DNA from: Cladobotryum mycophilum
Taxonomy: Eukaryota; Ascomycota; Sordariomycetes; Hypocreales; Hypocreaceae
Direction of reading: 5' to 3'
DNA: 64,000 nucleotides
Assembly (NCBI GenBank): GCA_036429605.1
Contig: CM071590.1
Coordinates: forward strand, 1,488,001 to 1,552,000
Shown in pieces: positions 12,814-24,539 of this stretch. The notes below the pieces were generated by a model. It was given only the letters and a program-made list of their open reading frames with translations, searched no databases and was not told where the DNA came from. Both the position numbers and the translations under genes were made by a program. Positions within the stretch are counted from its first letter, which is position 1. Every line of letters starts with the position of its first letter.

Positions 12814-15489
12814 ATGGCCGCCCCGACTGCTGTTGAGGCCCTCGAGGCAGAGATGGACGTCGAGGCCGTATCGCCAAAGAACAAGACGGCCACGTTTGAG
12901 CAGATTCCGTCGCCACCTACAGGATTTATGAATAGCCTCCTCACGTCGCGCGCCGATCCCGATGCACAGACGACTGTGACCGACTTCCTCGATTTTACCG
13001 AATACCTCCCGTCTGATATGACCCGATCCCTGACCTTGATCGGGAAGCTCGATCAGGCATATGCGGATGCCTCTCTGAGAGTTGACGACCTGACGACAAC
13101 ATGGGGCCAGCTACCTAGCCTGCCCGCGCACGAGCGCCCCTCACCGGTGCAACTGCGAGCCAACATCTCGGAACAGTTGAATCAGGCGCTCAACTCAAGA
13201 GTGTTTGCTCACGCCGAGGCCGCCAGAATGTCCGACAACGTCAGCCGTCACTACCACAAAGCCACTGCGCTCCTAGCCAAGTTAAAAACCATGATGGAAA
13301 ACTACCCAACGGATGAGCAGAGGAGTCCGGTTGAGACAAAATCGCCCCAAATGGTTCGAGCCAAGCTCACAGTCCGAGCTACGGGAGAGGATGGTCAAAA
13401 GGTTCGACGACCTCGAGTTCCCAGGATTACGGTTCCTGGTGAGGTCTTGGCGCCGTACGAGATCGAATATGACACTTTCAGCGACGACAGCGACATCAGC
13501 TCCGACGAGGAGTCCGATAGTAATAATCATAATGCCAATGCCAATACCAATCATAATCATACGCCTGCAACAAATCGCAGAACACCGGCGCCACCACCCC
13601 GGATCAAAGTTGTCAGTAACAAGAGCCAGAGGTCTGCCAACCGCCCGGCTCGTCCTGTACCATACCTAAATGCCGTCATGAGTGCTGCGGCTGCAGCCAA
13701 TGCCGCAGCGCTGCTAAACCCGCCACCAGAGAATGCCGTGGTTGGTAGCCCTGATGCACCGTGGCTGCAACTTACTCAGTACGAGTTGGCCAAGCTTCGG
13801 AAACGCATGAAGAAGAATGCAACCTGGACACCGAGCGAGACCATGATTGCGAGGGAGCTCAAGGCTCTCAACCGCGGCCCTGATGCCTACAGGGAAGCCA
13901 AGAAGAAGGCGGAAGAGGAAGGCAAAGTGTTTGAAGCCAAAGTTCCGGCCCCTGTTGTTGACGATGAGTCTGGAACTCAACAGCTGCCCGCAGGCGCCAT
14001 AAGTGCCGACTCGATAGCGGCAGAGGAGGTCCCTACAAGCAATAGGGGAATGAAGCTCAATGAAGCTAAGAAACTCAAGAGAGAGCAGCTTGCGAAAATG
14101 GCGGCCGAAGAGGCAGAGGAATCAGCCAGGAAAATGCAACAAACCGCCAAGCTCTTGCTGGGAGAGAGTGTAAATCACACCATGACACTCGACCCCGCCA
14201 GGCTACAAAATCCCAAACCGAGAACCAACTCGAGGTCTCAGGCTAAGCGGAAGAGATCTGCCGACGGCTCAACCAATGGTGAAAACACCGAGGGACGAGC
14301 CGATACGCCATCAAAACCTCCGCCAGCCAAACGAACCAAGACAGAAACACCAGTACCAGTACCCCCGCCCTATCCACAGGGCCGCGCACATAGCATATCG
14401 GCCATCTCAACTACTTCGGATACCCCTGCACCTCCAACCATTGTTACTCCTGCTGTAGAAACTCCAGTCCCAATACCCATACCGCCGCAGAGTTCGACTG
14501 CGGCCAGATCAGCAGCATCCCCGGTCCCTATCCCACCTCCTGTTACTAACACTTCCACATCGCCTGTACCCATTCCCGTCCCTGCCACTGTCAAACCACC
14601 CACAGAAACACCAGTCCCCCTCCCCAGAACTGATATTCCAAAAACTGAACCAAGAGTATCCACTACGCCTATCCCACCACCGCCAATACGAGAACTGCCT
14701 GGCAGAGAATCTACTAAGCGTGAAACAAGAGCAGATGTTGCAAAGCGGACTCAACGGCAGTCAACGCCTGCTACTACTTCGCCTCCCCCAACACAGGTTC
14801 AACTGGCGGCAGTGCCCCCAGAGCAGGCTAACAAACAGTCTTCTTCAAGGACTGCTACACCTAGGACAACCCCAGCGCCCGAATCTCTTCCTGCCCGCCG
14901 ACCGGGCTCTCGAGGTAAAGCTACGAGCCAGGAGCCGCAGCCCTCATTAGCTGCCGATCGGCCGCGGCGTACCAGCACCGCGCGTAACACTCCGGTCCCC
15001 GAGATCAAGCCACCCCCAAGCAAACGCCCCAAGCGGCCCGCTCCTGGTGTGGTGAGCACCACTAACAGTGGTGGAAACAGCGCTGTGGGCAAGCGAAAAG
15101 CCGCGCCGAAGAAGAAGGCCCGCACTACTAAGAAGGAGAAGGGTCAGGTAACGGAGACGGAGATGGAAGAAGTGGACGATGAGGGAAATCCCATTGATCC
15201 CAATGAACCACGGTATTGCCTCTGCAATAATGTTAGCTTTGGTACCATGATTCAGTGCGACAATGTCGACGTAAGCGGCACCTCGAATTCAAGCAGAAAT
15301 ACCCGCCACGAGAAAAGCAAGCAACAACTAACGCAAAAACAGAATTGCAAACAAGAGTGGTTCCACCTGGAATGCGTAGGGCTATCCGATATTCCAGCGC
15401 GGACGACGAAGTGGTATTGCCCAGACTGCCGCAAGCTCCTGAATATCGGAGAGAAGGGCGAGGTTAACGCTAGGGGCGTGAAGAAATAG
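12814..15489 (+). CDS. ING-family chromatin protein with C-terminal PHD finger
   Basis: Two exons, 12814-15270 and 15343-15489, give 867 aa. The start is ATG 12814 (context AGAATGG). Residues about 35-170 match the ING N-terminal domain ([16 protein letters not shown], then helices ending KTMMENYP). A long Pro/Ser/Thr- and Lys-rich disordered middle contains repeated ETPVP(V/I)P-type units at about 515-620 and basic patches (AKRKRS). The C-terminus is a C4HC3 PHD finger (YCLCNN, MIQCDN, then [17 protein letters not shown]), which in ING proteins reads histone H3K4 methylation. Such proteins are subunits of Rpd3-type deacetylase (Pho23) or NuA4-type acetyltransferase (Yng2) complexes. The large size is typical of filamentous-fungal Pho23/Ing1-like proteins, but I cannot decide which paralogue it is. 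The 72-nt intron lies inside the PHD finger, is a multiple of three and has no in-frame stop. Confidence 0.88.
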   Translation: MAAPTAVEALEAEMDVEAVSPKNKTATFEQIPSPPTGFMNSLLTSRADPDAQTTVTDFLDFTEYLPSDMTRSLTLIGKLDQAYADASLRVDDLTTTWGQLPSLPAHERPSPVQLRANISEQLNQALNSRVFAHAEAARMSDNVSRHYHKATALLAKLKTMMENYPTDEQRSPVETKSPQMVRAKLTVRATGEDGQKVRRPRVPRITVPGEVLAPYEIEYDTFSDDSDISSDEESDSNNHNANANTNHNHTPATNRRTPAPPPRIKVVSNKSQRSANRPARPVPYLNAVMSAAAAANAAALLNPPPENAVVGSPDAPWLQLTQYELAKLRKRMKKNATWTPSETMIARELKALNRGPDAYREAKKKAEEEGKVFEAKVPAPVVDDESGTQQLPAGAISADSIAAEEVPTSNRGMKLNEAKKLKREQLAKMAAEEAEESARKMQQTAKLLLGESVNHTMTLDPARLQNPKPRTNSRSQAKRKRSADGSTNGENTEGRADTPSKPPPAKRTKTETPVPVPPPYPQGRAHSISAISTTSDTPAPPTIVTPAVETPVPIPIPPQSSTAARSAASPVPIPPPVTNTSTSPVPIPVPATVKPPTETPVPLPRTDIPKTEPRVSTTPIPPPPIRELPGRESTKRETRADVAKRTQRQSTPATTSPPPTQVQLAAVPPEQANKQSSSRTATPRTTPAPESLPARRPGSRGKATSQEPQPSLAADRPRRTSTARNTPVPEIKPPPSKRPKRPAPGVVSTTNSGGNSAVGKRKAAPKKKARTTKKEKGQVTETEMEEVDDEGNPIDPNEPRYCLCNNVSFGTMIQCDNVDVSGTSNSSRNTRHEKSKQQLTQKQNCKQEWFHLECVGLSDIPARTTKWYCPDCRKLLNIGEKGEVNARGVKK

Positions 15490-16165
15490 GTAATGGAAAA
15501 TTGTGTTTTTTTCTTCTTCTTTTTTTCTCCTTTTACATGATGGAGGGTGGATAATGGAGTTGGAGTTTTAGGGAAAACACCAAAGGGTCAGGAGTCGGAA
15601 TTGATAAGGCCAGGGCGGTATGACTGTTTGTGCAACCATGCGAGATATTATGAGAGGATTGGACAAGTATATTATACTGACTACCTACATCGTTATTGAT
15701 ACGTCGAGATGGGATTCTATGGTTTGATTATTACAAGAAAGTGAAGCCATTCAGAGACACACTATTCATTTATGACTAACATTTGTTCCTTGCCTGTCTT
15801 TCACATGTCGAAGCCAATGTAACCCGTCCATATTTCTGCTAGTAGTATCCTTACAATTGTGTCATAGATACACTTGATAAGGTTTAGCTGATCAACGTCC
15901 TAATAATAATAATAGAGTATTGAATTATTGAGGACCGTCTTTCGGACGCTGGCGGTGCGCTCCGCTTCCAAGGCGGGGCCGTTCGTCATCATCATCCTGG
16001 GCGGGTACCAGCAGATCGGAACTCGTCGCTCAACAACTCCTTATTCATCAATCCCCTTAAACCTCAACACATTCCCCCCTTCTCAACGCAATCTTATATC
16101 CTCCAAGAAAAGCAAAAAGCAAAAGCAAAAAACAAGGGAAACTTTCAAATTCACTAAGAAACGCC
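15490..16165. other. Intergenic region
   Basis: AT-rich 3' flank of the ING gene and promoter/leader of the NTF2-like gene (A-rich just before its start, 16100-16150). No gene seen. Confidence 0.65.
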
Positions 16166-16799
16166 ATGGCTGGGACCCTGAGCGGTGGATACTTCCCCTT
16201 GTATCCGCACCACGATAGCCTTCCTGACCCGGAGATCCGGACCTTCATCACCAACTTCTACAGGGTATCGGACAAGCCGGATTCGAATGAGCTGTGGGTC
16301 AGTTACTTTAGCAAAGATGCGCACGTAGTCATTGGCAATGACCAAGGGCACGGCGAGCAAGGTAAGACAAGTTTTGTTCTTTCTTGACCGCAGTTTTGAT
16401 TCTGTGACAAACAGTACGGCATGCTTCTGAATCAAGCGAGAGAAGAGAGAAAGAGAGATAGAGAAAGAGCACTATGACTAATACGGCATTGCAAAATCAC
16501 ATATAGAGATCCGCGAGCTACGCGCCAGGATGTGGACAGTCGTCCAGGAACGAAAGCATACAGTCAGCAAGGTATTCCCGGGCCAGTTTAAAGATCCGGC
16601 GTCGGAGGGTGGTACCGCTGCTGCTGCTGCGAACAGGGAGTGCGAGTGCATGATGTTTGGCAAGGTGGACTATAAAACCAAGGATGGGCAGGAGGCCATG
16701 GTCCCATGGGCTGGTCACGCCGTGTTGAACAAGGTGAAGAATGAGGATGAGAGCGAGGAATGGAAGATTGTTCAGTACAGAGTATGGCTTCAGCGGTGA
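16166..16799 (+). CDS. NTF2/SnoaL-like small protein
   Basis: Exons 16166-16361 and 16507-16799 give 162 aa; the intron is 145 nt (GTAAGA donor, ATATAG acceptor) and the junction restores a Glu codon. The order of elements fits a SnoaL/NTF2-like alpha+beta cone: N-terminal helix with DPEIRTFITNFYRVSD, then YFSKDAHVVIGN, then RARMWTVVQERKHTVSKVF, then a final beta-sheet (MMFGKVDYKT, WKIVQYRVWLQ). Fungal relatives of about 150-170 aa are common and mostly uncharacterised. No catalytic residues can be named. It has no signal peptide. It is isolated, so context gives no pathway. The N-terminal motif GTLSGGYFPLYPHHDSLPDP looks conserved, from memory. Confidence 0.75.
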
Positions 16800-19637
16800 A
16801 AACAAAACAGAAAACGGCCGTCAGGAGTAGTAACTATTTTTGATCACAATCACATTTTCTAAGATGGGTTTAACTGAGACCTTTTTCGTATTATGATGGC
16901 TTTTGCTCTTACAAGTAGAACTGGACAGAAGGGTATCGAAGGGGGTTAATAAATTCAAGTGAAACAGCATTTCAATACCGCTGTATGCGCGGCGGCGGGC
17001 TCCGTGTTTTGCGGGGGATTATCTTCGGCTTGAACATGGGGCAGAACGGGGGGAGGAGAGAGAGAGAGAGATAAGGAGCCGCCGCTAGCCATGGATAAGG
17101 CTTATCATGGGGAGAGAGCCAGGAGAGAGAGAAGAGAGAGAGAGCTTTGGGCAATGGCAATCTTTGGGGTAAGAGGCTGGAGGCCACTTTGCCATGTTTT
17201 CTCGGTTTCTCTAAGCTTAGCTTTAGCCTGAAGGCACCTATTTTACTACTATTCGTCTTAGTGAATTGAGACCATCATTCTTACAGGCCATTGCATCACC
17301 GTCCCTTGCATTAACAAATGGCCGTAACGCAATTCGTCACTACTGGTTTTGCCACGGCCATCACCATAGCCCCGTGTCGATGGCGTAGGAGGCAGGCTCA
17401 CATGACACCATGTCACGGCCAACCTATCCCTCCCACCATCCCCCCAAGATCAGGTGCCAGTATAGGGGAGGGAGTATTAGTAGTATTAGTATGGGCTTAA
17501 CCGATGGCCAACCAACCTCTTGAGTCCTTTTTTTTGTTTTTTTGTTTGGGGGGGGGGGAGGGAACATGGACCAACTGGGACGGGTAAGGTACTGGTATGT
17601 AGAAAAGGAGCAAGACACGAGAGGAGGAAGTGGTATGGATTCTATTACTGACTAACCGAATTACAATAGATGGTTTAGTTTGGTAGCAGAATAACTTGGG
17701 AAACCCGATCTCTTACTCTTCTGGTGTTACTATTCTTGTTATTTCTGACTGGACACGTCGCTTTTGTTTTGGGAGTTGCGTAATAAAATATGAGAGAATC
17801 ATGATGACGCGCAAGACAGAGGTCACTGCTCTGGTCTGCTGAGACGGCTCACTCGGAGCCCTCAGACCGTTTGTCTTTGGATTCATTGAATGTTGAATAT
17901 GTGAGGTGATGTATTCGGTATCGTAATCCTAATGTACCTATTCCATCATCTTGGCATAAGTTTCTATGTTGCTAGGTGGGTACGTAGGCAGCGGCCGTTT
18001 GGCCCCAACTGTTCGACCCTCCCCCCGTTTTCTCCTTCTCTCGCTCTCTCTCTCTCGGTTGAAGCACTCGCGCTGGTTTGTCTGCCCGCCCTGTTTTAAA
18101 TGTACCTCACATGTTTGTATGTACGTGTGCTACTTCTCTGCATCTCTTGTTGGCTGGGCTGGACTAGGCTGGGCTGTTAATAATAAACCTGGCTTCACAT
18201 CTAGTTCGGTCTTCGGAAAAAACGGGTTCATTGATACTTGTAACAAGATGATACAAGCAGGTACTCCGTACATGGAGGATCATTTAATATGGATTGTGTT
18301 GGCCCGGCTGGCAAGGCATCCATACACACTACAGTACATGTACATAATAATAATGCTCTTAGGGCGGGCCCGCTCGCCCATCAAGGGCCCTCCCAGGGCT
18401 GGGCTGGCTTATCCGCAACCTTCCACTCAGCGATAAGCAACGTACCGCGTGGCATGCAGTGGATGGAGTCCTGCGTGGGTGCTGCGTGGTTCCTGTAGGT
18501 ACACCCCCTCCGGCCTCCCCAGCTGAGGCTAGCGTATCTTGTACTGCCCCCTGTAATCGCTGACCACGCCCCCCAATCCAGCCCTGTACAGGCGGACGCC
18601 CCCCGCGTTATCGATGGAGGTCACTGGCCAGTGACGCAGTGCCCTGAGCCAGAGTCTTCCCCCAGTACCTTGGGTAGTACCCAGTAGATGGACCTGATGC
18701 ATGCACGCAGCGGCGTAATGTAGATGGCTCGGAGCTGGACGGACGGGGGAGTCATCGACGAGCTGTCTCTGGTTTGCTTGCTTGCTTGCTCGATTGATTG
18801 TCTTCTTCTTTGGGGATGGGCGAGGGGGAGAGATGTCATTCCTCTCAGCGTTTATTGCTCGCTCAGCAATCCATCTCTTTTGCAACATTCAAACTACATA
18901 CATACATGACTACAGATTAAAGAACTGCTTGAATATATCACGTCTTTCACTATCTATTTTCCTTCCATTTTACTACCATACAATATAGACTTCACTTTTT
19001 TTTCATTCATTCATTCTCCTTTCTTTCTATTTTTCAAACAAAAAATTCGCATCTTCAAGTGGCTGTGCCGCTCACATCTATAATCGTTGTTTTTTCTTCT
19101 TCTCTTTATTTCCCTTTCTATTTCTTGTTTCTTTGTTCTCATAGACGAAAGCCCCAAACGCGTTACTTTTATACCAGACTTGCTCTCTTTCGCAATCTCC
19201 CCTTATCGACAATCGACCCCTCCAGTCACCGACGATAAACCTGGGAACCCCTCTGTACTGTGTGTCGTCCCTCCCGAGGCCCATCACCCCTATTCGCGTT
19301 ACACGTCACCGCGAACGAAATAAACGGCCCCCTTTGACCGAATAGTCCCTTTTATTTTTATTTTTTTATTATACCTGTGGTGTCCCGGGAGATCATTTGA
19401 CATATATACATATATATACACATACATAATACCGCTTCCGGGGCCGTCTTTATTTTCTTCTTTTAATTCTGCGAAAGCACGAGCATTTGGGGTGGGAGAC
19501 TGCTCCATTTGTCACTGCCTACAACCAGTTTGAATGCCTGGTATGTACTAATACGGGAGCTCGCCATACAACTTGCAACCCTTCCTCCGACAACCAACAA
19601 AACAAGAATCAACAAAGGACTTCTTTGGTAGCTGACA
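16800..19637. other. 2.8-kb intergenic region
   Basis: Contains GA-rich tracts (17055-17145), a T/G homopolymer patch (17527-17560), one GTACTCCGTAC motif (18261-18271) and a T-rich leader (18990-19140) before the BCAS3-like gene. I see no supported gene or RNA. Confidence 0.65.
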
Positions 19638-22600
19638 ATGGTTCTAGGCTCCAAGAAGGACAAGAAGAATGCTAAGCAGCAAAGCGGTGGAATTGCGGCG
19701 GCGGTGACCAAGCAGACCGCTGGCAAGTTCGCGTGAGTAGAATGCCCTCCCGCCTGCCACCCCGTCTCGTGACTCCTTTGACTCCTCGCCACTCTCCCCT
19801 TCCTGCCCCTTGAACAGTCTGGCTGACTCTCGCCCGTGGACAGTGCCGCAAACGACAGTAGCAACGAGTCCCCCAAGAGCGAACCTACTTCGAACGCTTC
19901 CACCCCGCCCGTCAACACCCCCGAGATAAGGCCTTCTGCTCCTGACAATGGCAACCCTGGCCCCTCGCCTTCTCTGGATGCCTTGTCCACGACGTCCGTA
20001 TCTGCAAGCACAATCCCGAGCGTTATGAATGACTGGAGAGGCGGCATGGCTGGCTCTCCGAGCAACCTTATCAATCTGACGGGTGAATCACCCCCAACGC
20101 AACCATCTTCGTACGAGGACTCTGGCCGTCTTCACCATGGCTGGGCGGCGCAGAGAGCTTTCATGACCCCGTCGCCGGCGTCTCCTTCCCCGCCGATAAG
20201 CCACCGACGCCCTCTCAGCTTCCAGATGGAAACGCAGTTCGCATCGCCGGATGCTCTTCCGCGAGGGCTGGCTGCCGGCCACAACCGCCGGAGCTCCCTG
20301 CATTCTACGTTCTCCCATGCCCGTGTCGGTTCGCACCCACCCCTTCCTCACCAACCCCAAGCGCACTTTTACGGCGTTACCGATCTTGATTTGACCCTCA
20401 AGCCGCGATCCGGAATGAAGGCTGGCGATCAGGGGCTCTTCTTCGGCTTCGACAAGCTTCCGACCTCGTCCAATACCCCCGACGCGGATGATGTTATCTT
20501 GGCAGGATATCAGGGCGGTTTGGAGGTGTATGCTGTGAGCAAGAGAGGATTGGAGCCTGTTGCTAGTTTGAAGGGCATTCGTGGTGGGGTGTATCATGCC
20601 AAGATTCTACCATGGACGGTCGGCGGCGACAAGAACTCCATCTTTCCCTTGGTCGCCGTCGTGGTCCACGGTCCCGTACTACCTACCCGTCCTGCTGAGG
20701 GCGAGAATGAAGATGAAGATTCTAGAGCAAAGACCGATGGTGCAGCGAGTCCCCGATCTGTCTACACCCACCAAGATGCCCTTCCGGCACGCAAGGGACA
20801 AGTGATCGAAGCGTATCAGACTGCTATTGAGGTGTATTCGCTGAGGACAAACAAGCTGGTTGATGTCATTTTACAAGCTCCGACGATGCCCATTAACACC
20901 GAGGTTTCCTTGACGAGTCCATTGTTTCAGCCTCCGCCTCCGACTGGGGCATTCACTATCAAGGCAGATGCAGGAACTGTTGCGGTGTGCTCTGGCTCCA
21001 CTGGTGAGTGCTGGGTCTATGTGCAGCTGCTGGAGGCTCAAAACGGACACCTTTTTGCTTGCACCAGCAAGCTATGGACCTGCCTTCAGCAGAGCCCGCG
21101 AGGAGATGTTGCTGAGGAGAGTGATAAGACACTCTCCCAGACTCCAACTCACCGGCCCAATCCACCAGCACCGATAATCGCACTTAGCGGCCGAAGAATC
21201 GCTTATTGTCCGCCTTCTCCGTCTTCGCACATTTCGATCAGGGCTCATTTGCCAGTGCCCATTCTTGGGCGAGGCGCCGGTATCAACGCACTCACGCCGC
21301 CCCATTTGCCAGCTGTTACCGCAGGTGTGGACCAGCCAGGTCCTGATAGCGTGGTGAACAAGATAATGCGCGAGACGACGCAGGAGCTTATCCAAGGCGC
21401 CAAATGGGTCGGCCAACAGGGCCTGCAAGCTTGGCACGCATACTGGAATAGGTCGTCCAGCCCGCAGGCACAACAGCAGCAAGCTCGTTCGCCACCTCAA
21501 CAGTGGGCTGGTGGTCGCTCTCCTCTCAATGACGCAGCGCAGTTCCCGCCCACTCATGGTACTTCTGGCCAGGCATCCAACAAGGACCCGGGTTTGGTCT
21601 CCATACTGGACGTCGATACGTTAGGCACATCGCCCACAATTCACCCCCTGGCTACGTTTGCTGTGCCTCTAGGATGCAGCTTTTTATCATTTTCGCCTTC
21701 TTCACAAGGTCTCTTTACGGCAAGTAGCAAGGGAGATGTGCAGACCGTATGGGATCTGCTTCGTATCCAACATACACTGTCCTCTCCCTTGCAGACAACC
21801 CTGTCTCCGAACGAAAGTGCGGGTCCTCTGGTTCGGCAAGTTGCTCAATTCTCTCGCATGACAGTCGCGCGAATCGTCGAGGTAGCCTGGACGGAACCCC
21901 AAGGCGAACGAATTGCCATGGTGACGGAGAGGGGCACTGTTCATCTCTTGGATATGCCATTTAGCGCATTCATGTGGCCGCCTCCGCGTCGCCGCAAGAT
22001 TGACCAGAAACCCGCAGTGGAGATTTCCGAGCCATCGAGCTCTGCTGTTTCTATTGCTTCAGGTGCTTTTGGTGCGGCGTACCAAGCAGCCAAGCCCTTT
22101 GTGACCCGCTCACGACAAGGTAGTAATAACAGTTCGACTACGACGGGAAGTCTTTTGAAAGACTCAGCGGCCCAAGGTGGACGAGTTATTGCTGCAAGCA
22201 TCACCAGTTCGATTGGAAAGACCGGCACCGCCATCAATCAGCTCCGTCACACCGGCGAAAATCGGGTTTCGCTGCCTCCCAGCTCGGTACTGCCATCCTC
22301 TGGTTGCGTGACTTGGATCAAGGGAAAGCGGACGACTACGCTCTTCTCCCTCGGCGGAGGTTGCGTCCGAACCTATCCTTTGAAAGCTCGACGATCATCA
22401 AACTATAAGCGCGGCCCACGGGCACGGTATGCAGATTTCCGAGTACCGTTTCTACCTGATGATCCAGTGGCTTCTGCAATTCGTCAAATCTTGGATCTTG
22501 GCGCTCAGGAAGAGTATCTGGATCTTTCGGATGCCGAAATGGATGTTGGAACGACATTGACGCTTAAAAACCGACCGCGGCCCATTTCTATAGTAGAGAA

Positions 22601-23090
22601 TACCTTTGGCTCAACAATCCCGCAGGCGGAGATTGAGTGTAGCGCTCCATACCAACCGTTCCACACGGATAGGCGAGTTGCACTCTGCGAATACACGGGA
22701 GGGGATGCAGGTCAGCTCGATACAGTGGCCAACCTTGTTGCTAATACCACGTTGGATGATAAGACATCGTCAAGGAAGAAGAAGAAAGGACAGAACCACG
22801 AAGGCGCCCCAAACAGGACGTCGGATGATGCATCTGCATGGGCATTTGGACAAGATATGCCAGTTGTGAAGCTGGACCTTGGCCAACTGCCAATGATGGA
22901 CGATGAATATGACAATTATGATGATGACAGAGCTCTACCACCATCTGCCATGGAACGTGTGATGGAGTATGGCAATGAAGAGCAAATTGTTGTCACCACC
23001 AGAAAACGTCGTGGGGCACATCAGGGTGATGGTGATGGGTTTTTTGAGGACGACTGTGAGGTCCTTGATTTTGCTGATCAGAGGGTATGA
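19638..23090 (+). CDS. BCAS3-like WD40 beta-propeller protein
   Basis: Exons 19638-19732 and 19844-23090 give 1,113 aa; the 111-nt intron has a CTGAC branch site and joins Ala-Ala. The N-terminus is Lys-rich (GSKKDKKNAKQQ), then disordered to about residue 180. Residues about 195-760 form a divergent propeller (VILAGYQGGLEVYAV, TSPTIHPLATFAVP, FSPSSQGLFTASSKGDVQTVWDL, VAWTEPQGERIAMVTERGTVHLLDM). The C-terminal part carries the strongly conserved block ECSAPYQPFHTDRRVALCEY and an acidic tail. The arrangement resembles the BCAS3 family (WD40 plus BCAS3 domain); in animals BCAS3 works with PHAF1 at autophagic membranes, and related propellers bind phosphoinositides. An FRRG-type lipid motif is not seen. 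The role in this fungus is inferred only. Assignment is from motif memory, without a search. Confidence 0.65.
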
Positions 23091-23546
23091 GCTGTGAGAT
23101 TGCAATGAGATGAGTTGTTGTTACTCTTTTGCTTGGTTATTTTCCAAGGAGTTGAGCAATACTGTTGGATGGGATGGTGCAGGGCACGGTTTGATTTGAC
23201 GTATGCTTACTCTTCGAGCCTCTCGCTCCTCTCAGGATTGTCTTGTTCTACACAACTTTTTTTTTTTTTTTTGAACGTGATGGCCTGTATGGTACACTCG
23301 TTTGTAGCAAACCCCTTATAATGGCAGTAGCTGCGCCTTATTATTGAATAGAAACAAACAAAGATACCCATCTCAATGCTGCCTCTATTATGTGTGACCA
23401 ACCCATGTTAGATCCAGCTCTATCTAGTCGCATTACATCCATAGCCAAGGGCGCACCGTTATAAATGCCATGGAGAGCCACGCAGCCCCGCCGTTCCCCC
23501 AATCACGAGGTGGTGTTTTTATTAAATTTGTAGATGACATCTGTCT
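23091..23546. other. Convergent 3' intergenic region
   Basis: Lies between the ends of the BCAS3-like gene (plus) and DPM2 (minus). Contains a T16 run near 23258 and no gene. Confidence 0.7.
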
Positions 23547-23898
23547 TTACGCCTTCTTCTTGGCCGCTGCCTTGGCCTTGGCGGCCTTCTTCTTGCTGCT
23601 TCGAATCATGACCATGCCGACAAAGGAGCCGACAACGGCAGAGCCAAGGAGGAGGAGGATGACGGGGATGCGAATGGCCCAGACTCGGGGGAGGAAGAGG
23701 TTTTGGAGGGGGTGGTCGTCATCGACAAAGGGCTGGGGAAGAGAGGTTAGTTTGGACTACTGAGAAGATACGATGGACGTAAAGAGTGGAGGGGAAACGA
23801 ACCATGAGAAGAGTCCAAATAGTATAGTAGAGGAAGACGACAGAGGCAGCCACAAGCATGGCGAGGCCGACGAGTTTGTCAAGCTTTGATGCATTCAT
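23547..23898 (-). CDS. DPM2: Dolichol-phosphate mannosyltransferase subunit 2
   Basis: Exons 23898-23803 and 23732-23547 (minus) give 93 aa; the 70-nt intron starts GTTCGT and ends CCCCAG. The protein has two hydrophobic helices, LVGLAMLVAASVVFLYYTIW (about 9-28) and IPVILLLLGSAVVGSFVGMV (about 54-73), with the conserved loop MPFVDDDHPLQNLFLPR between them. This is the DPM2 signature. DPM2 anchors and stabilises the catalytic subunit DPM1 in the ER membrane, for dolichol-phosphate-mannose used in N-glycosylation, O-mannosylation and GPI anchors. The tail is Lys/Ala-rich (KKKAAKAKAAAKKKA), longer than in animal DPM2 and typical of fungi. Divergent from CWC22 across a 641-bp intergenic region. 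Confidence 0.93.
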
Positions 23899-24539
23899 AG
23901 TTAGCCTTTTGTTGTCTTTTATTTACGTAATCTAGACGAAGCATGTTTTTAAGAGAACTAACCATTGTTAAAAAAGAGTTGGGAAGTTTGCGCCAACGAT
24001 TGGTGGAGGAGTCAAAACGTATGTTGCGATTTTTGGTGGTTTGATGGAGGGGGAGAGGGAGAATGTGAAGCTGTTCCGTAATGGTCGCGAACTTGGCTCA
24101 ATTGCCCACGCTGGCCCGAATTCTGGAACGCGGTGCAAAGGCAAGTGCTCAGGAGGTTTTTGAGGCGGGAGGGTGTGGCTCAAAGCCTGTGGCGGTGTGC
24201 AGAATATGGAAGCCTTGGGAGGAGGTACTTGCTGTACAGCGCATATTGTCATTCTAACACATGTATCTCTACAACGTTTGCGATTCGATGAGTTCACGGT
24301 GTGGCGCAAACTTTCCAACAGATGGTCCGTGCATTTATTTTTCTTCAGGCTCCTTCAAAAGTCAATCCTCTGCTGTTGTACCAAATAAACATTTGGCGTC
24401 GTCAAAACCAAGGCGCCGTATAAAAAGCGTCTGGCCTGTCCCTTCTCCTACGACGGTTTCCATCCTCAATCATCACGACGACGTACATCGCATCATCCAT
24501 CAGGAGCGGGAAAAAAGAGAACAGACAAACGAACAAAAC
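23899..24539. promoter_or_regulatory. Divergent promoter region DPM2 / CWC22
   Basis: 641 bp between two divergently transcribed housekeeping genes. The plus-strand reading frame of CWC22 stays open back to about 24261, but this stretch holds a TATA-like box, so it is more likely promoter and leader than coding. Confidence 0.6.
24419..24426 (+). promoter_or_regulatory. TATA-like box upstream of CWC22
   Basis: TATAAAAA, 114 bases upstream of the CWC22 start codon; a plausible core promoter element by sequence only. Confidence 0.45.

Noticed and set aside
12814..15489. Reading the ING gene as one uninterrupted exon
   Set aside because: The in-frame 72-nt segment has GTAAGC, a CTAAC branch site and ACAG, and removing it restores a normal PHD finger, so it is treated as an intron.
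19463..20074. 203-codon minus-strand reading frame
   Set aside because: Antisense to the 5' end of the BCAS3-like gene, no recognisable motifs.
24261..24539. In-frame N-terminal extension of CWC22 (93 codons)
   Set aside because: Contains a TATA-like box and no conserved sequence; the ATG at 24540 gives the usual CWC22 N-terminus.
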